A DNA stretch of 26,440 bases from an uncultured Oscillospiraceae bacterium. GTDB lineage: Bacteria; Bacillota; Clostridia; Oscillospirales; Oscillospiraceae. The stretch spans positions 1 through 26,440 of the forward strand of contig CAKSXP010000001.1 of assembly GCA_934515035.1 (NCBI GenBank), given 5' to 3'. Below, piece by piece: positions 6,128 to 13,725 of the stretch (the stretch's first letter is position 1; the number at the start of each line of letters is the position of its first letter). The notes under the pieces are model-generated. The model was not told the origin of the DNA and ran no database searches. It saw only the letters and a list, made by a program, of their open reading frames with translations. Position numbers and translations under genes: made by a program.

Positions 6128-8557
6128 ATGGAAGCAGCCAGGTTTCTTTCTGACCTTCGCCCCGGACAGAGCGGCATAGTTCTCTCAACAGATAACGACA
6201 ACGGCGCCGTCAAGCGGCGTCTCGTCGATATGGGCGTGACCCCGGGAACGGAAATCTACATCAAAAAGATAGCGCCCTTCGGCGACCCTATCGAGGTCAC
6301 GCTGCGCGGCTATGAAATGTCGCTCCGCGCAAGCGACGCGGCACAGATCGTCATCGCTGAGGCCGGAACCGCATCGTGGAAAAAGCACAGAAGCGCGCAC
6401 GAGGGCGAGACCCGCCTTGCGATGCACCGGCACGACCCCGAAACGCTGCGCCGCATGATGCTCGGACATGAGCATGAGCTGGATTTCCACGCGCGGAACT
6501 ATGACGGCACTGCGCACGACAGGCGCGAAATGAAGATCGCGCTCGCGGGGAATCCGAACGCCGGCAAAACAACGCTTTTCAACGCGCTGACCGGCTCGAA
6601 CCAGTATGTCGGCAACTGGCCGGGCGTCACCGTCGAGAAAAAAGAGGGAAAGGCGGAGATTCAGGGCAAGGCCGTCACCATCGTCGACCTTCCCGGCATC
6701 TATTCCCTGTCCCCCTATTCGATGGAGGAGATCGTCGCACGCGACTTCATAATCGGCGAATCGCCCGACGCCGTTATAAACATTGTGGACGCGACCAACC
6801 TCGAGCGCAACCTTTATCTGACCGTGCAGCTGCTGGAGCTGGAAAAGCCCATGGTAATGGCGCTGAACTTCATGGACGAGGTCGAGAAAAACGGCGACCA
6901 CATCGATATAAAGGAACTTTCCGAGCATCTTGGCATTCCCGTCGTCCCGATAACCGCAAAAACGGGCGAGGGGCTGGAGGAGCTTATGCTGACGGCCCAC
7001 CGCCAGATGCACATCGGCTTCACGATAGAGCCGGACGACCTTTACGACAACTTCACCCACGAGATACACCACCGCATAAACGAGGTCATCCACGACAACG
7101 CCTATGCCGCCGGATTGCCCGCTCACTGGTCGAGCATCAAGCTGCTCGAGGGGGACAGCCGCGCGGAGGAAGCGCTGGGACTAACTGCCGAACAGAAAAA
7201 CAGGGTCGAGGAGATCGCAAGAGAATACGAGGCATCCAGCGAGCTGGGCGACCGCGAAACGCTGATAGCGGACGCGCGATATGCCTACATAGAGAAGATC
7301 TGCGCCTCCGCGCTCGAACGCGCGCGCAAAGCCGGTGAGCTCAGCCTGAGCGACAAAATAGACAAAATAGTTACCCACAGGGTGTTTGCGATACCCGTCT
7401 TTCTCGCGGCGATGCTCATCGTCTTTGCAATAACCTTCGGTCCGTTCGGCTCGTGGCTCTCCGACCTTGTCGCGGCGTTCATGGACGGCGTTGTCGGCCG
7501 CGGGATAAGGGCGGGGCTGACCGCGGCGAACGCTCCGGCCTGGCTCATCGGGCTGTGCGTGGACGGCATCATCTCCGGCGTCGGCGGCGTTCTTACCTTC
7601 CTGCCGCAGATCGCGCTGCTTTTCTTCTTCCTCTCGCTTCTTGAAGATTCCGGATATATGTCCCGCGCGGCATTCATAATGGACCGCCTGCTCAAGCGCT
7701 TCGGTCTCTCCGGAAAGGCGTTTATCCCGATGCTGATGGGCTTCGGCTGCTCCGTTCCCGCCGTCATGGGCGCGCGGACAATGGAGAGCGAAAAGGACCG
7801 CCGCATGACGATCATGCTCGTCCCGTTCATGAGCTGCTCGGCAAAGCTTCCGGTCTACGGGCTCATTTCCGCCGCATTTTTCGGCAAATATGCGGGCATA
7901 GTCGTCTTTTCGATGTACATACTCGGTATGATAGCCGCCATTATCTCCGGCGTCATATTCAAGAACACGCTCTTCCGCGGCGACACGGCCGCCTTTGTTC
8001 TCGAGCTTCCGCCTTACCGTCTGCCCTCCCTCAGAAACACGATGCGCCACGTCTGGGAAAAGGTCCGCGGCTTTCTCGTCAAGGCCGGAACGCTTATTCT
8101 CGCAATGAGCGTGCTGCTCTGGTTTTTGCAGAGCTTCAACAGCCACCTTCAGATGGTGGAAACACCCTCCGAAAGCCTGCTCGGCGCGATCGGCGGGTTC
8201 ATCGCCCCGATATTCAGGCCGATGGGCTTCGGCACATGGCAGGCCGCCGTTGCGCTGCTGACCGGACTCGTCGCCAAGGAGGCCGTGGTTGCCTCGCTCT
8301 CAATGTTCTACGGCTTCAGCCTGACCGCCTCGAGCGGCGTTATCGCCGCCGCACTGGGCGATACCTTTGCCACCCCGCTGGCGGCCTATGCTTTTCTTGT
8401 CTTTATTCTGCTGTATGTCCCCTGCGTTGCTGCGGTCTCCGCGATACGCAAGGAGATGGCCAGCACCAAATATACGCTTGCCTGCATCGCTTGGCAGCTC
8501 ATAACGGCCTACGCTGTCTCGTTCATCGTATACACGATAGGCTGCATATTCATCTGA
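6128..8557 (+). CDS. feoB: FeoA-FeoB fusion ferrous iron transporter
   Basis: An 809-residue inner-membrane Fe(II) importer. Residues 1-80 are a FeoA (SH3-like) domain. Residues about 86-130 form a histidine-rich linker. The G domain has G1 GNPNAGKTT (141-149), the switch region 'NWPGVTVEKKEG', G3 DLPG (187-190), G4 NFMD (247-250) and G5 'ITAKTG' (275-280). A helical spacer and the polytopic core follow, with the conserved gate motif 'GFGCSVPAVMGARTMES' and 'VPFMSCSAKLPVYG', and a final Cys in 'PCVAAVSAIRKE'. Separate FeoA and FeoB are more usual, but fusions are known. The start at 6128 has AAGGTGG about 9 nt upstream and FeoA begins at once. The MBL-fold gene follows after 16 nt and is probably cotranscribed. 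No FeoC is seen. Confidence 0.96.
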   Translation: MEAARFLSDLRPGQSGIVLSTDNDNGAVKRRLVDMGVTPGTEIYIKKIAPFGDPIEVTLRGYEMSLRASDAAQIVIAEAGTASWKKHRSAHEGETRLAMHRHDPETLRRMMLGHEHELDFHARNYDGTAHDRREMKIALAGNPNAGKTTLFNALTGSNQYVGNWPGVTVEKKEGKAEIQGKAVTIVDLPGIYSLSPYSMEEIVARDFIIGESPDAVINIVDATNLERNLYLTVQLLELEKPMVMALNFMDEVEKNGDHIDIKELSEHLGIPVVPITAKTGEGLEELMLTAHRQMHIGFTIEPDDLYDNFTHEIHHRINEVIHDNAYAAGLPAHWSSIKLLEGDSRAEEALGLTAEQKNRVEEIAREYEASSELGDRETLIADARYAYIEKICASALERARKAGELSLSDKIDKIVTHRVFAIPVFLAAMLIVFAITFGPFGSWLSDLVAAFMDGVVGRGIRAGLTAANAPAWLIGLCVDGIISGVGGVLTFLPQIALLFFFLSLLEDSGYMSRAAFIMDRLLKRFGLSGKAFIPMLMGFGCSVPAVMGARTMESEKDRRMTIMLVPFMSCSAKLPVYGLISAAFFGKYAGIVVFSMYILGMIAAIISGVIFKNTLFRGDTAAFVLELPPYRLPSLRNTMRHVWEKVRGFLVKAGTLILAMSVLLWFLQSFNSHLQMVETPSESLLGAIGGFIAPIFRPMGFGTWQAAVALLTGLVAKEAVVASLSMFYGFSLTASSGVIAAALGDTFATPLAAYAFLVFILLYVPCVAAVSAIRKEMASTKYTLACIAWQLITAYAVSFIVYTIGCIFI

Positions 8558-8573
8558 TCTGGAGGTCCTTTAT

Positions 8574-9437
8574 ATGTACGAAATCACAAACGTAGGCGCA
8601 CACCCCGGCTCCGACGCCTTCCTGCTCACGACCGGAGACAGCGCCGCACTCATCGACTCCGGCTACGCCTTCTGCGCCGGGGAAATGATAGAGAACATCA
8701 AAGCCGCCCTCGGCGGACGAAAGCTGGAATACATCCTTCTGACCCACTCGCATTATGACCACGCTTCCGGCAGCGCCTACTGCAAGCGCGTCTGGCCGGA
8801 GGCCAAAGTCGTCGCGGGAGAATATGCCTGCAAGGTGCTGTCAAAGCCCGGCGCGCTCAAAACGATGCGCGAGATGAACGACAACGCCGCGCGCCAGTGG
8901 GGCGTCTCCGAATACGAGGACGCGCTCGACTCCCTGACAGTCGATATCGCCGTAAAGGACGGCGACGTGCTGAAGCTCGGCGGTCTGACGCTCGAGGTAC
9001 TGGCGTCGCCGGGACACACGAGGTGCTCCGTCTCGTTCTTCTGCCCGGAGGAAAAGCTGCTCATCGCCTGCGAGACCTATGGGACGATGGGCGACGATCC
9101 GGTCGTCATGCCCGCCTATCTCGTCGGCTATCAGATGACGCTCGATTCCATCGCCCGCGCGGAAAAGTGTGCGCCGGAGGCCATTCTGCTGCCGCACTAC
9201 AGGGTCATAACCGGCGAGCGCGCAAAGACCTTCCTCGAAATGGCGCGAAAGGCGAACACCGAGACCTATGAAGCGGTCGTCAGCGGACACCGCGCCGGAA
9301 AGAGCAACGAGGAACTGATGCAGGAGTTCAAGGCGAAGTATTACACCGACGAACAGGCTCTTTACCAGCCGGAGGCCGCGTTCATGCTCAACCTGAGCTA
9401 TATGATCCCCATGCTGATCCGCGAGAGCGGAGAATAA
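8574..9437 (+). CDS. Metallo-beta-lactamase-fold hydrolase
   Basis: A 287-residue cytoplasmic protein. The metal motif THSHYDH (H58, H60, D62, H63), then 'SPGHTRCS' (H148) and 'LLPHYR' (H208) define the MBL fold. At the bridging-ligand position, where glyoxalase-II-like enzymes have GDT, this protein has C166-E167-T, so Glu may replace Asp. A C-terminal helical extension of about 75 residues follows the core. Substrate is not readable; glyoxalase II-like thioester hydrolysis or another ester or phosphate substrate are all possible. ATG at 8574 follows a GGAGG 8-9 nt upstream and lies 16 nt after the feoB stop. It ends before the terminator at 9461-9498. The link to iron uptake is positional only. 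Confidence 0.85.
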   Translation: MYEITNVGAHPGSDAFLLTTGDSAALIDSGYAFCAGEMIENIKAALGGRKLEYILLTHSHYDHASGSAYCKRVWPEAKVVAGEYACKVLSKPGALKTMREMNDNAARQWGVSEYEDALDSLTVDIAVKDGDVLKLGGLTLEVLASPGHTRCSVSFFCPEEKLLIACETYGTMGDDPVVMPAYLVGYQMTLDSIARAEKCAPEAILLPHYRVITGERAKTFLEMARKANTETYEAVVSGHRAGKSNEELMQEFKAKYYTDEQALYQPEAAFMLNLSYMIPMLIRESGE

Positions 9438-9460
9438 AAACCGAGACTCCGCCCGGCATA

Positions 9461-9498
9461 CGCCGCGCCCGATATCATGACGGGCGCGGCGTTTTTTT
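9461..9498 (+). terminator. Terminator of the feoB-MBL unit
   Basis: An 11-bp perfect GC stem (9461-9471 with 9481-9491), 9-nt loop, then seven T at 9492-9498, 24 nt after the MBL-fold stop codon. Confidence 0.92.
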
Positions 9499-9547
9499 GG
9501 CAAGCTGCACAATTGGCATACGAAATTTCTGTTTTTATATAAAGATA

Positions 9548-9576
9548 TTGACATTAAACCGCGGCAAACGTAAAAT
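9548..9576 (+). promoter_or_regulatory. Sigma-A-type promoter for the NTF2-like trio
   Basis: TTGACA (9548-9553), 17-nt spacer, TAAAAT (9571-9576): a perfect -35 and a 5-of-6 -10. It lies between the feo terminator and the first NTF2-like gene. Transcription should begin near 9583 and leave a leader of about 100 nt. The leader holds a small hairpin (9640-9644 pairs with 9649-9653) and several CCGG repeats; I recognise no riboswitch class. Confidence 0.8.
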
Positions 9577-9682
9577 AATTACAAAACCGCATAAGCTGAC
9601 GAGAGCCGGGCGTCTGCCGGTATTGACAGGTGCAGGGGTCCGGCTTCCGCCGGCTTAACAGGAGAATGAAAGGAGTCCGAAA

Positions 9683-10420
9683 ATGTTCAAGCGCAAATTT
9701 ACCGCAGAGCAGCTTGCCGACAGGTATATCGACCGCATCGAGATACGCAATCTCATGGGCCGCTTCACCAACTACAAGCTGCTCCGCCTCGACGACGAGA
9801 TCGTCGATTCCTATTGGGTCAAAGAGACCGAAAACCCGACTCTCGGCTTCAACGACGGCTATTATGTCGGCCTTGACGCCATCCGCGGCTACTATGACGC
9901 CGTTACCGCCAATGTCGAGGTCCAGTCTCAGGCCATGAAGGCCAGATTCCCCGAATATCTGAGCCAGTTCAGCGACATCGAACTGCACGGCGTCGGTTCG
10001 CTCATCATCGATGCGCTCTCCACCTGCGTTATCGAGCAGTCGGAGGACGGAAAGACCGCCAAAGGTCTCTGGTACATACTCGGCTGCGACAACGAGATCA
10101 CCGCGGTCGGACCGCATTCTACCTGGGGCTACGGCATCATGGCGGCGGACTTTGTGAAGGAATCCGGCGGCTGGAAGATCTGGCACCTGCTCGACCTGGA
10201 AGAGATCAACACCCCCTGCGGCCAGAACTGGGTCACCGACCGCGAGGTCAAATATCCCATCCTGCCGGAGTTTGAGGCTCTTGCCGGTCTCACTCTCCCC
10301 GCCCCCACAGTCGCAAAAACCGTCTACACCGCATATCACCCCGACAGGGAATACAACGGCGCCATCAGGGTCCCCGAGCCCTATGTCACCTTTGACGACA
10401 CCTTCAGCTACGGAATTTGA
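9683..10420 (+). CDS. NTF2/SnoaL-like protein 1 of 3
   Basis: A 245-residue soluble protein without signal peptide. The N-terminal 'DRIEIRNLMGRFTNYKLLRLDDEIVD' region (split here in words) looks like the first helix of a SnoaL_4-type NTF2 cone fold. Further marks are GYYVGLDAIRGYYDA (59-73) and GGWKIWHL (162-169), the last strand of the fold. NTF2-like enzymes include dehydratases, isomerases and cyclases acting on polyketides, steroids and bile acids (for example BaiE), but many members only bind ligands. A C-terminal extension of about 75 residues ends with 'PEPYVTFDDTF'. AAAGGAG lies 7 nt before the ATG. It leads a three-gene run with homologous neighbours 17 nt and 3 nt apart. Reaction unknown. 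Confidence 0.82.
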   Translation: MFKRKFTAEQLADRYIDRIEIRNLMGRFTNYKLLRLDDEIVDSYWVKETENPTLGFNDGYYVGLDAIRGYYDAVTANVEVQSQAMKARFPEYLSQFSDIELHGVGSLIIDALSTCVIEQSEDGKTAKGLWYILGCDNEITAVGPHSTWGYGIMAADFVKESGGWKIWHLLDLEEINTPCGQNWVTDREVKYPILPEFEALAGLTLPAPTVAKTVYTAYHPDREYNGAIRVPEPYVTFDDTFSYGI

Positions 10421-10437
10421 GAAAGGAGGAACAATCA

Positions 10438-11127
10438 ATGCCGTTTGTCTATAACGAATCCCCCGAGGAACGCATAAACCGCGTCTGGGACCTTGAGGAC
10501 TGCAAAAACATCGCACACAAGCGCGCCTTCTATGAGGCCAACGACGACTGGGAGCGCGAGCTTGACGAGCTTTGGGTCAGCGAGCCCGAAAACATGAAGA
10601 CCGCCTCCTTTGGCCGCAACTGGGGCTATTACGTCGGAATGGACGAGATCCGGAAATACTTTGCCGCCTGCGCAGCGCACGAGAGAAAGGGATACAGCTA
10701 TATGCATCCGCTGACCACCTGGTGCGGCGAGGTCGCAAAGGACCGCAAAACCAGCCAGCATATGTGGTACGCCATCTCCGAGGAGACCAAGCAGGTCGAC
10801 GGAAAGCTCGACCCCTGGTGGACGGCTGAGAAGATCGGCATCGACTTCATCATGGAGGAGGACGGCTGGAAGATCTGGCACCTCTTCATCGGCACCGACT
10901 ATGTAAACGCACCGGGCGACAACTATGAGGACCGCGACGTCGACGATCCCGCGGATTACGTCGATCCCGTCAAGGCCACCTTCGGCGAGCCGACCGTTCC
11001 CATGACCGCCTACATAAACCGCTATAACTACTACGATTATCCCGCCATGCCGACGCCCTACAACACCTTTGCGGACACCGTCAGCGCCGGTCCGGATGGA
11101 AACCCCATGTACAACAAGGAGGGCTGA
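10438..11127 (+). CDS. NTF2/SnoaL-like protein 2 of 3
   Basis: A 229-residue soluble paralogue of the preceding gene product. It shares WGYYVGMDEIRKYFAAC (62-78) and EDGWKIWHL (141-149) with protein 1 and a similar end, 'PTPYNTFADT'. The middle is more divergent, with a Trp-rich stretch 'LDPWWTAEKIG'. ATG at 10438 has AAGGAGG 8 nt upstream; an earlier in-frame start at 10417 would place the ribosome binding site inside the coding region. It may form a hetero-oligomer with its neighbours, since NTF2 folds commonly dimerise. Family membership is supported by the shared motifs; function is unknown. Confidence 0.8.
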   Translation: MPFVYNESPEERINRVWDLEDCKNIAHKRAFYEANDDWERELDELWVSEPENMKTASFGRNWGYYVGMDEIRKYFAACAAHERKGYSYMHPLTTWCGEVAKDRKTSQHMWYAISEETKQVDGKLDPWWTAEKIGIDFIMEEDGWKIWHLFIGTDYVNAPGDNYEDRDVDDPADYVDPVKATFGEPTVPMTAYINRYNYYDYPAMPTPYNTFADTVSAGPDGNPMYNKEG

Positions 11128-11130
11128 GCG

Positions 11131-11946
11131 ATGAAAAAGAACATGACCCTTGAGGAAAAGATCCACGTCGCAGAGGCTTATCAGGAGATAGAGTCCGAAT
11201 ACGGCCTGCACGAATACTGCCACGCCAACGGCGACAAGCGCAAGGGCAGCACCTGCCCCGTCAACTGGAGCGTGAAGCACGCAAACGAGATCGTCGCCAC
11301 CCACGGCTTCGGCGGCATGATAAGCGCCGACCACGCGGACAAGAACTGGACCGGCGGCATCAAGCTCCAGCACGCCGGAAAGCGCGCCGCGGTCGCCGCG
11401 GTATATCCCGAGTGCGCAGAGATGGACGAGTGCGTCCTGGCCGAGATGGTCATGCACACGGTCTGCTCCTGCGTCATCGAGGTCGCGGAGGACGGCCTGA
11501 GCGCCCGCTCCTCCTTCTACACCCCCGGAACTCTGTGCAGCAACATCAACCCCGACAAGAAGCGCTGGGCCACCTGGCTCTGGGAGCGCTACGGCGTTGA
11601 CTGGCTGTATGAGGACGGCAAGTGGCTGTATTTCTCCAACCTCGTCCAGCCCGACATCATGGGCGCCGTTGACGTGACGAACTTCGCCCGCAGCGGCTGG
11701 GAACGCCTGCTCGACACCGGCGTTCTCTTCGGCGTCAGCCCCGCGAACCCGAAGGTCGATATCCCCGGTCCGTCCCACTCCGGCCTGTCCCCCGTGCAGA
11801 CCCAGCAGTGGCACGCAAACCCGCCCGCACCGTACAAGACCATGAACTGGAGCGAGCGCTATGTTCCGATGCCGGGACACAATCAGGAACAGGTCGTCGT
11901 TTTCAAGCACCCGAACCCCAAGTTCCCCGAATTCCACAAGAAATAA
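11131..11946 (+). CDS. NTF2/SnoaL-like protein 3 of 3
   Basis: A 271-residue soluble protein, the most diverged of the three. 'CSCVIEVAEDGLSARSSFYT' (112-131) aligns at the same residue positions with 'LSTCVIEQSEDGKTAKGLWY' of protein 1. 'EDGKWLYFSNLV' (161-172) replaces the WKIWHL strand, and 'PAPYKTMNWSERY' matches the shared P-x-PY-x-T near the C-terminus. It has more Cys and His than its siblings (for example C30, H31, C42, C112, C114). AAGGAGG lies 9 nt upstream of the ATG, overlapping the end of gene 2, so translation is likely coupled. A strong terminator follows. Confidence 0.78.
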   Translation: MKKNMTLEEKIHVAEAYQEIESEYGLHEYCHANGDKRKGSTCPVNWSVKHANEIVATHGFGGMISADHADKNWTGGIKLQHAGKRAAVAAVYPECAEMDECVLAEMVMHTVCSCVIEVAEDGLSARSSFYTPGTLCSNINPDKKRWATWLWERYGVDWLYEDGKWLYFSNLVQPDIMGAVDVTNFARSGWERLLDTGVLFGVSPANPKVDIPGPSHSGLSPVQTQQWHANPPAPYKTMNWSERYVPMPGHNQEQVVVFKHPNPKFPEFHKK

Positions 11947-11953
11947 AAAGCAA

Positions 11954-11991
11954 GAGGCTCCGTTGGTCATTCCAACGGAGCCTCCGTTTTT
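11954..11991. terminator. Bidirectional terminator between the NTF2-like trio and the serine dehydratase genes
   Basis: A 13-bp perfect stem (11954-11966 with 11972-11984) and 5-nt loop. The plus strand continues CGTTTTT, and the minus strand continues TTGCTTTTTATTTC, so it can end both converging units. Confidence 0.92.
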
Positions 11992-12014
11992 CAAAAAAAG
12001 CAGTTCCGGCCGTA

Positions 12015-12890
12015 TCATTCCCATTCCGTGCTGAACAGCGAACGGCGTATTTCGCGCCCCGTCGGGCTGGCGGCAACGCCGCCCTCTCCCGTCTCGCGCA
12101 GGGTGGCGGGCATCGCCTCGCCCACCTGGCGCATTGCGTCTATGACCTCGTCGCAGGGGATGCGGCTCTCAACGCCCGCCATAGCCATATCCGAGCATGT
12201 TACGGCGTTGACGGCGCCTATTACGTTCCTCTTGACGCAGGGCACTTCGACCAGACCCGCCACCGGGTCGCAGACAAGCCCCATCAGGCTCTTGAGCGCC
12301 ATCGCACAGGCATGGGCGCATTTTTCCGGCGTTCCGCCGCGCAGAAAGGTCAGCCCGGCCGCGGCCATTCCCGAGGCCGCACCTATCTCCGCCTGACAGC
12401 CGCCCTCCGCGCCCGAAATGGATGCGCGCGTTGCTATGACCTGGCCAAAGCCCGCAACGACGAAAAGGCTCTTCACGATCTCTTCCTCCGGTACCGCGCG
12501 GCTTTTCTGAAGCGTTATCAGCACCGCGGGCAAAACGCCGCAGGACCCGGCGGTCGGCGCGGCGACGATGCGCTTCATGCAGGCGTTGCATTCGCCCATG
12601 CGCACGGCGCGGCTCACCACGCCGGACATGAACTCGCCGCAGAGCATCTCGCCGGAATACTCCGTCAGCTTCTGACCGTCGCCGCCGGACATGCCGCTGC
12701 CGGAACGGTCGCCGCCGCAATAGCCCTCATCGGACTGCACCATCGCGCGGTAAAGCCCCGTCATGCGCCCGAAAGCCGCCTGGGCGCTGTCCTGCTGGTC
12801 CTTCACATGCTCCTCGAGCACGACCTGCCAGAGCGGTATTTCCTTTTCCCGGGCCGCTCTCACCATCTCGTCGATCGAAAAAAAGCTCAT
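12015..12890 (-). CDS. sdaAA: L-serine dehydratase, iron-sulfur-dependent, alpha subunit
   Basis: A 291-residue catalytic subunit of the two-subunit Fe-S serine dehydratase, which turns L-serine into pyruvate and ammonia. Family marks are SGSGMSGGDG near residue 65, 'AAPTAGSCGVLPA', 'SISGAEGGCQAEIG' and 'CDPVAGLVEVPC', with the cysteines that hold the 4Fe-4S cluster. Length is normal for the Gram-positive alpha chain. The ATG at 12890 overlaps the TGA of the beta gene by 4 nt, which is the usual coupled order. The stop at 12015 is close to the shared terminator at 11954-11991. Confidence 0.97.
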   Translation of the reverse strand: MSFFSIDEMVRAAREKEIPLWQVVLEEHVKDQQDSAQAAFGRMTGLYRAMVQSDEGYCGGDRSGSGMSGGDGQKLTEYSGEMLCGEFMSGVVSRAVRMGECNACMKRIVAAPTAGSCGVLPAVLITLQKSRAVPEEEIVKSLFVVAGFGQVIATRASISGAEGGCQAEIGAASGMAAAGLTFLRGGTPEKCAHACAMALKSLMGLVCDPVAGLVEVPCVKRNVIGAVNAVTCSDMAMAGVESRIPCDEVIDAMRQVGEAMPATLRETGEGGVAASPTGREIRRSLFSTEWE

Positions 12891-13564
12891 GCCGCGCCTC
12901 CGTTATCCATTGAATCGATATAAGTCACTCTCATCACGCCGTCGAGCTGTCTCAGCCACTCGACGCATATATCCGAAACCGGCTGGTCCGTTTCGATGAC
13001 CATGACCGCGGTGTCGCCGCGCGCGGAGCGGTAAAGCTGCATCGTTGCGATGTTGACCGCTTTCTGACTCAGCGTCGTCGTTACGCGCGCAACACAGCCC
13101 GGCTCGTCCCGGTTCGTTATAACGAGCGTCGGCAGCGCTCCGCTGAAGTTTGTCTCTATGCCGTCAATGCTGCGCACGCTTATGCGCCCGCCGCCGAGAG
13201 AGGCCGCCGTCATTTCAAGTCTGCGCCCGCTCCGGCCCTCGAGCCGGACCACCGCCGTGTTCGGGTGCGCGTCGCGCAGTTCGACCGTTCCGACGGTGAC
13301 TTCGACGCCAAGCTCCTTTGCCAGCTCGAAGCTGTGCGGGATGCGCATGTCGTCCGGCGTCATTCCGAGCAGGCCGGCGCAGAGCGCCCTGTCCGTTCCG
13401 TGGCCGCGCCCCGTCGCCGCGAACGATCCGTGCAGCAGAAGCTCCGCCCGCGCGGGCTCCTCGCCGAGCAGCTTTCTGGCGGCATAGCCGATCCTCACGG
13501 CGCCCGCCGTGTGTGAGCTTGACGGCCCCACCATCACCGGCCCAAGAATGTCAAAAATATTCAC
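12887..13564 (-). CDS. sdaAB: L-serine dehydratase, iron-sulfur-dependent, beta subunit
   Basis: A 225-residue beta chain. 'MVGPSSSHTAGAVRIG' (about 11-26) is the family hallmark, followed by the serine dehydratase beta domain with 'HGTDRALCAGLLG'. A C-terminal ACT domain starts near residue 147 ('LVITNRDEPGCVARVTTTLS'). The start is GTG at 13564, supported by GGGAGG about 9 nt upstream and by the conserved NIFDILGP N-terminus. It is first in the operon, with a clear promoter at 13602-13630. Serine breakdown feeds pyruvate fermentation in anaerobes. Confidence 0.97.
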   Translation of the reverse strand: MNIFDILGPVMVGPSSSHTAGAVRIGYAARKLLGEEPARAELLLHGSFAATGRGHGTDRALCAGLLGMTPDDMRIPHSFELAKELGVEVTVGTVELRDAHPNTAVVRLEGRSGRRLEMTAASLGGGRISVRSIDGIETNFSGALPTLVITNRDEPGCVARVTTTLSQKAVNIATMQLYRSARGDTAVMVIETDQPVSDICVEWLRQLDGVMRVTYIDSMDNGGAA

Positions 13565-13601
13565 CGCACAGACCTCCCGTTATTTTTCGCTGTATATACT
13601 G

Positions 13602-13630
13602 ATTATATCCACACGGCGGCCCGTTTTCAA
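13602..13630 (-). promoter_or_regulatory. Sigma-A-type promoter of sdaAB-sdaAA
   Basis: On the minus strand TTGAAA (13630-13625) and TATAAT (13607-13602) are separated by 17 nt. This is a near-perfect promoter, giving a leader of roughly 30 nt before the GTG at 13564. It sits in the 161-nt gap shared with the divergent nitroreductase gene. Confidence 0.85.
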
Positions 13631-13678
13631 GCGGCAGGGGAACTATTTCAAAAAACTGTGGAATTTCCGATATCGCTA

Positions 13679-13687
13679 TGATAAAAT
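13679..13687 (+). promoter_or_regulatory. Possible extended -10 promoter for the nitroreductase-molybdoenzyme unit
   Basis: TGATAAAAT (TGn plus TAAAAT) lies about 40 nt before the ATG at 13726. The -35 region at 17-nt spacing (TGGAAT) is poor. It has the same extended -10 word as the candidate upstream of 5868. Confidence 0.4.
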
Positions 13688-13725
13688 TATGCTGTTGATA
13701 TACACTGTCAGAGGAGTGCGACCGG

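Noticed and set aside
9583..9682. Riboswitch in the leader of the NTF2-like operon
   Set aside because: There is a small hairpin and CCGG repeats but no core motif of a known riboswitch class and no expression platform terminator.
10435..12024. A 529-codon open frame on the minus strand, opposite the NTF2-like genes
   Set aside because: It runs across two gene boundaries and a terminator. It is a codon-bias shadow; the plus-strand genes have ribosome binding sites and shared motifs.
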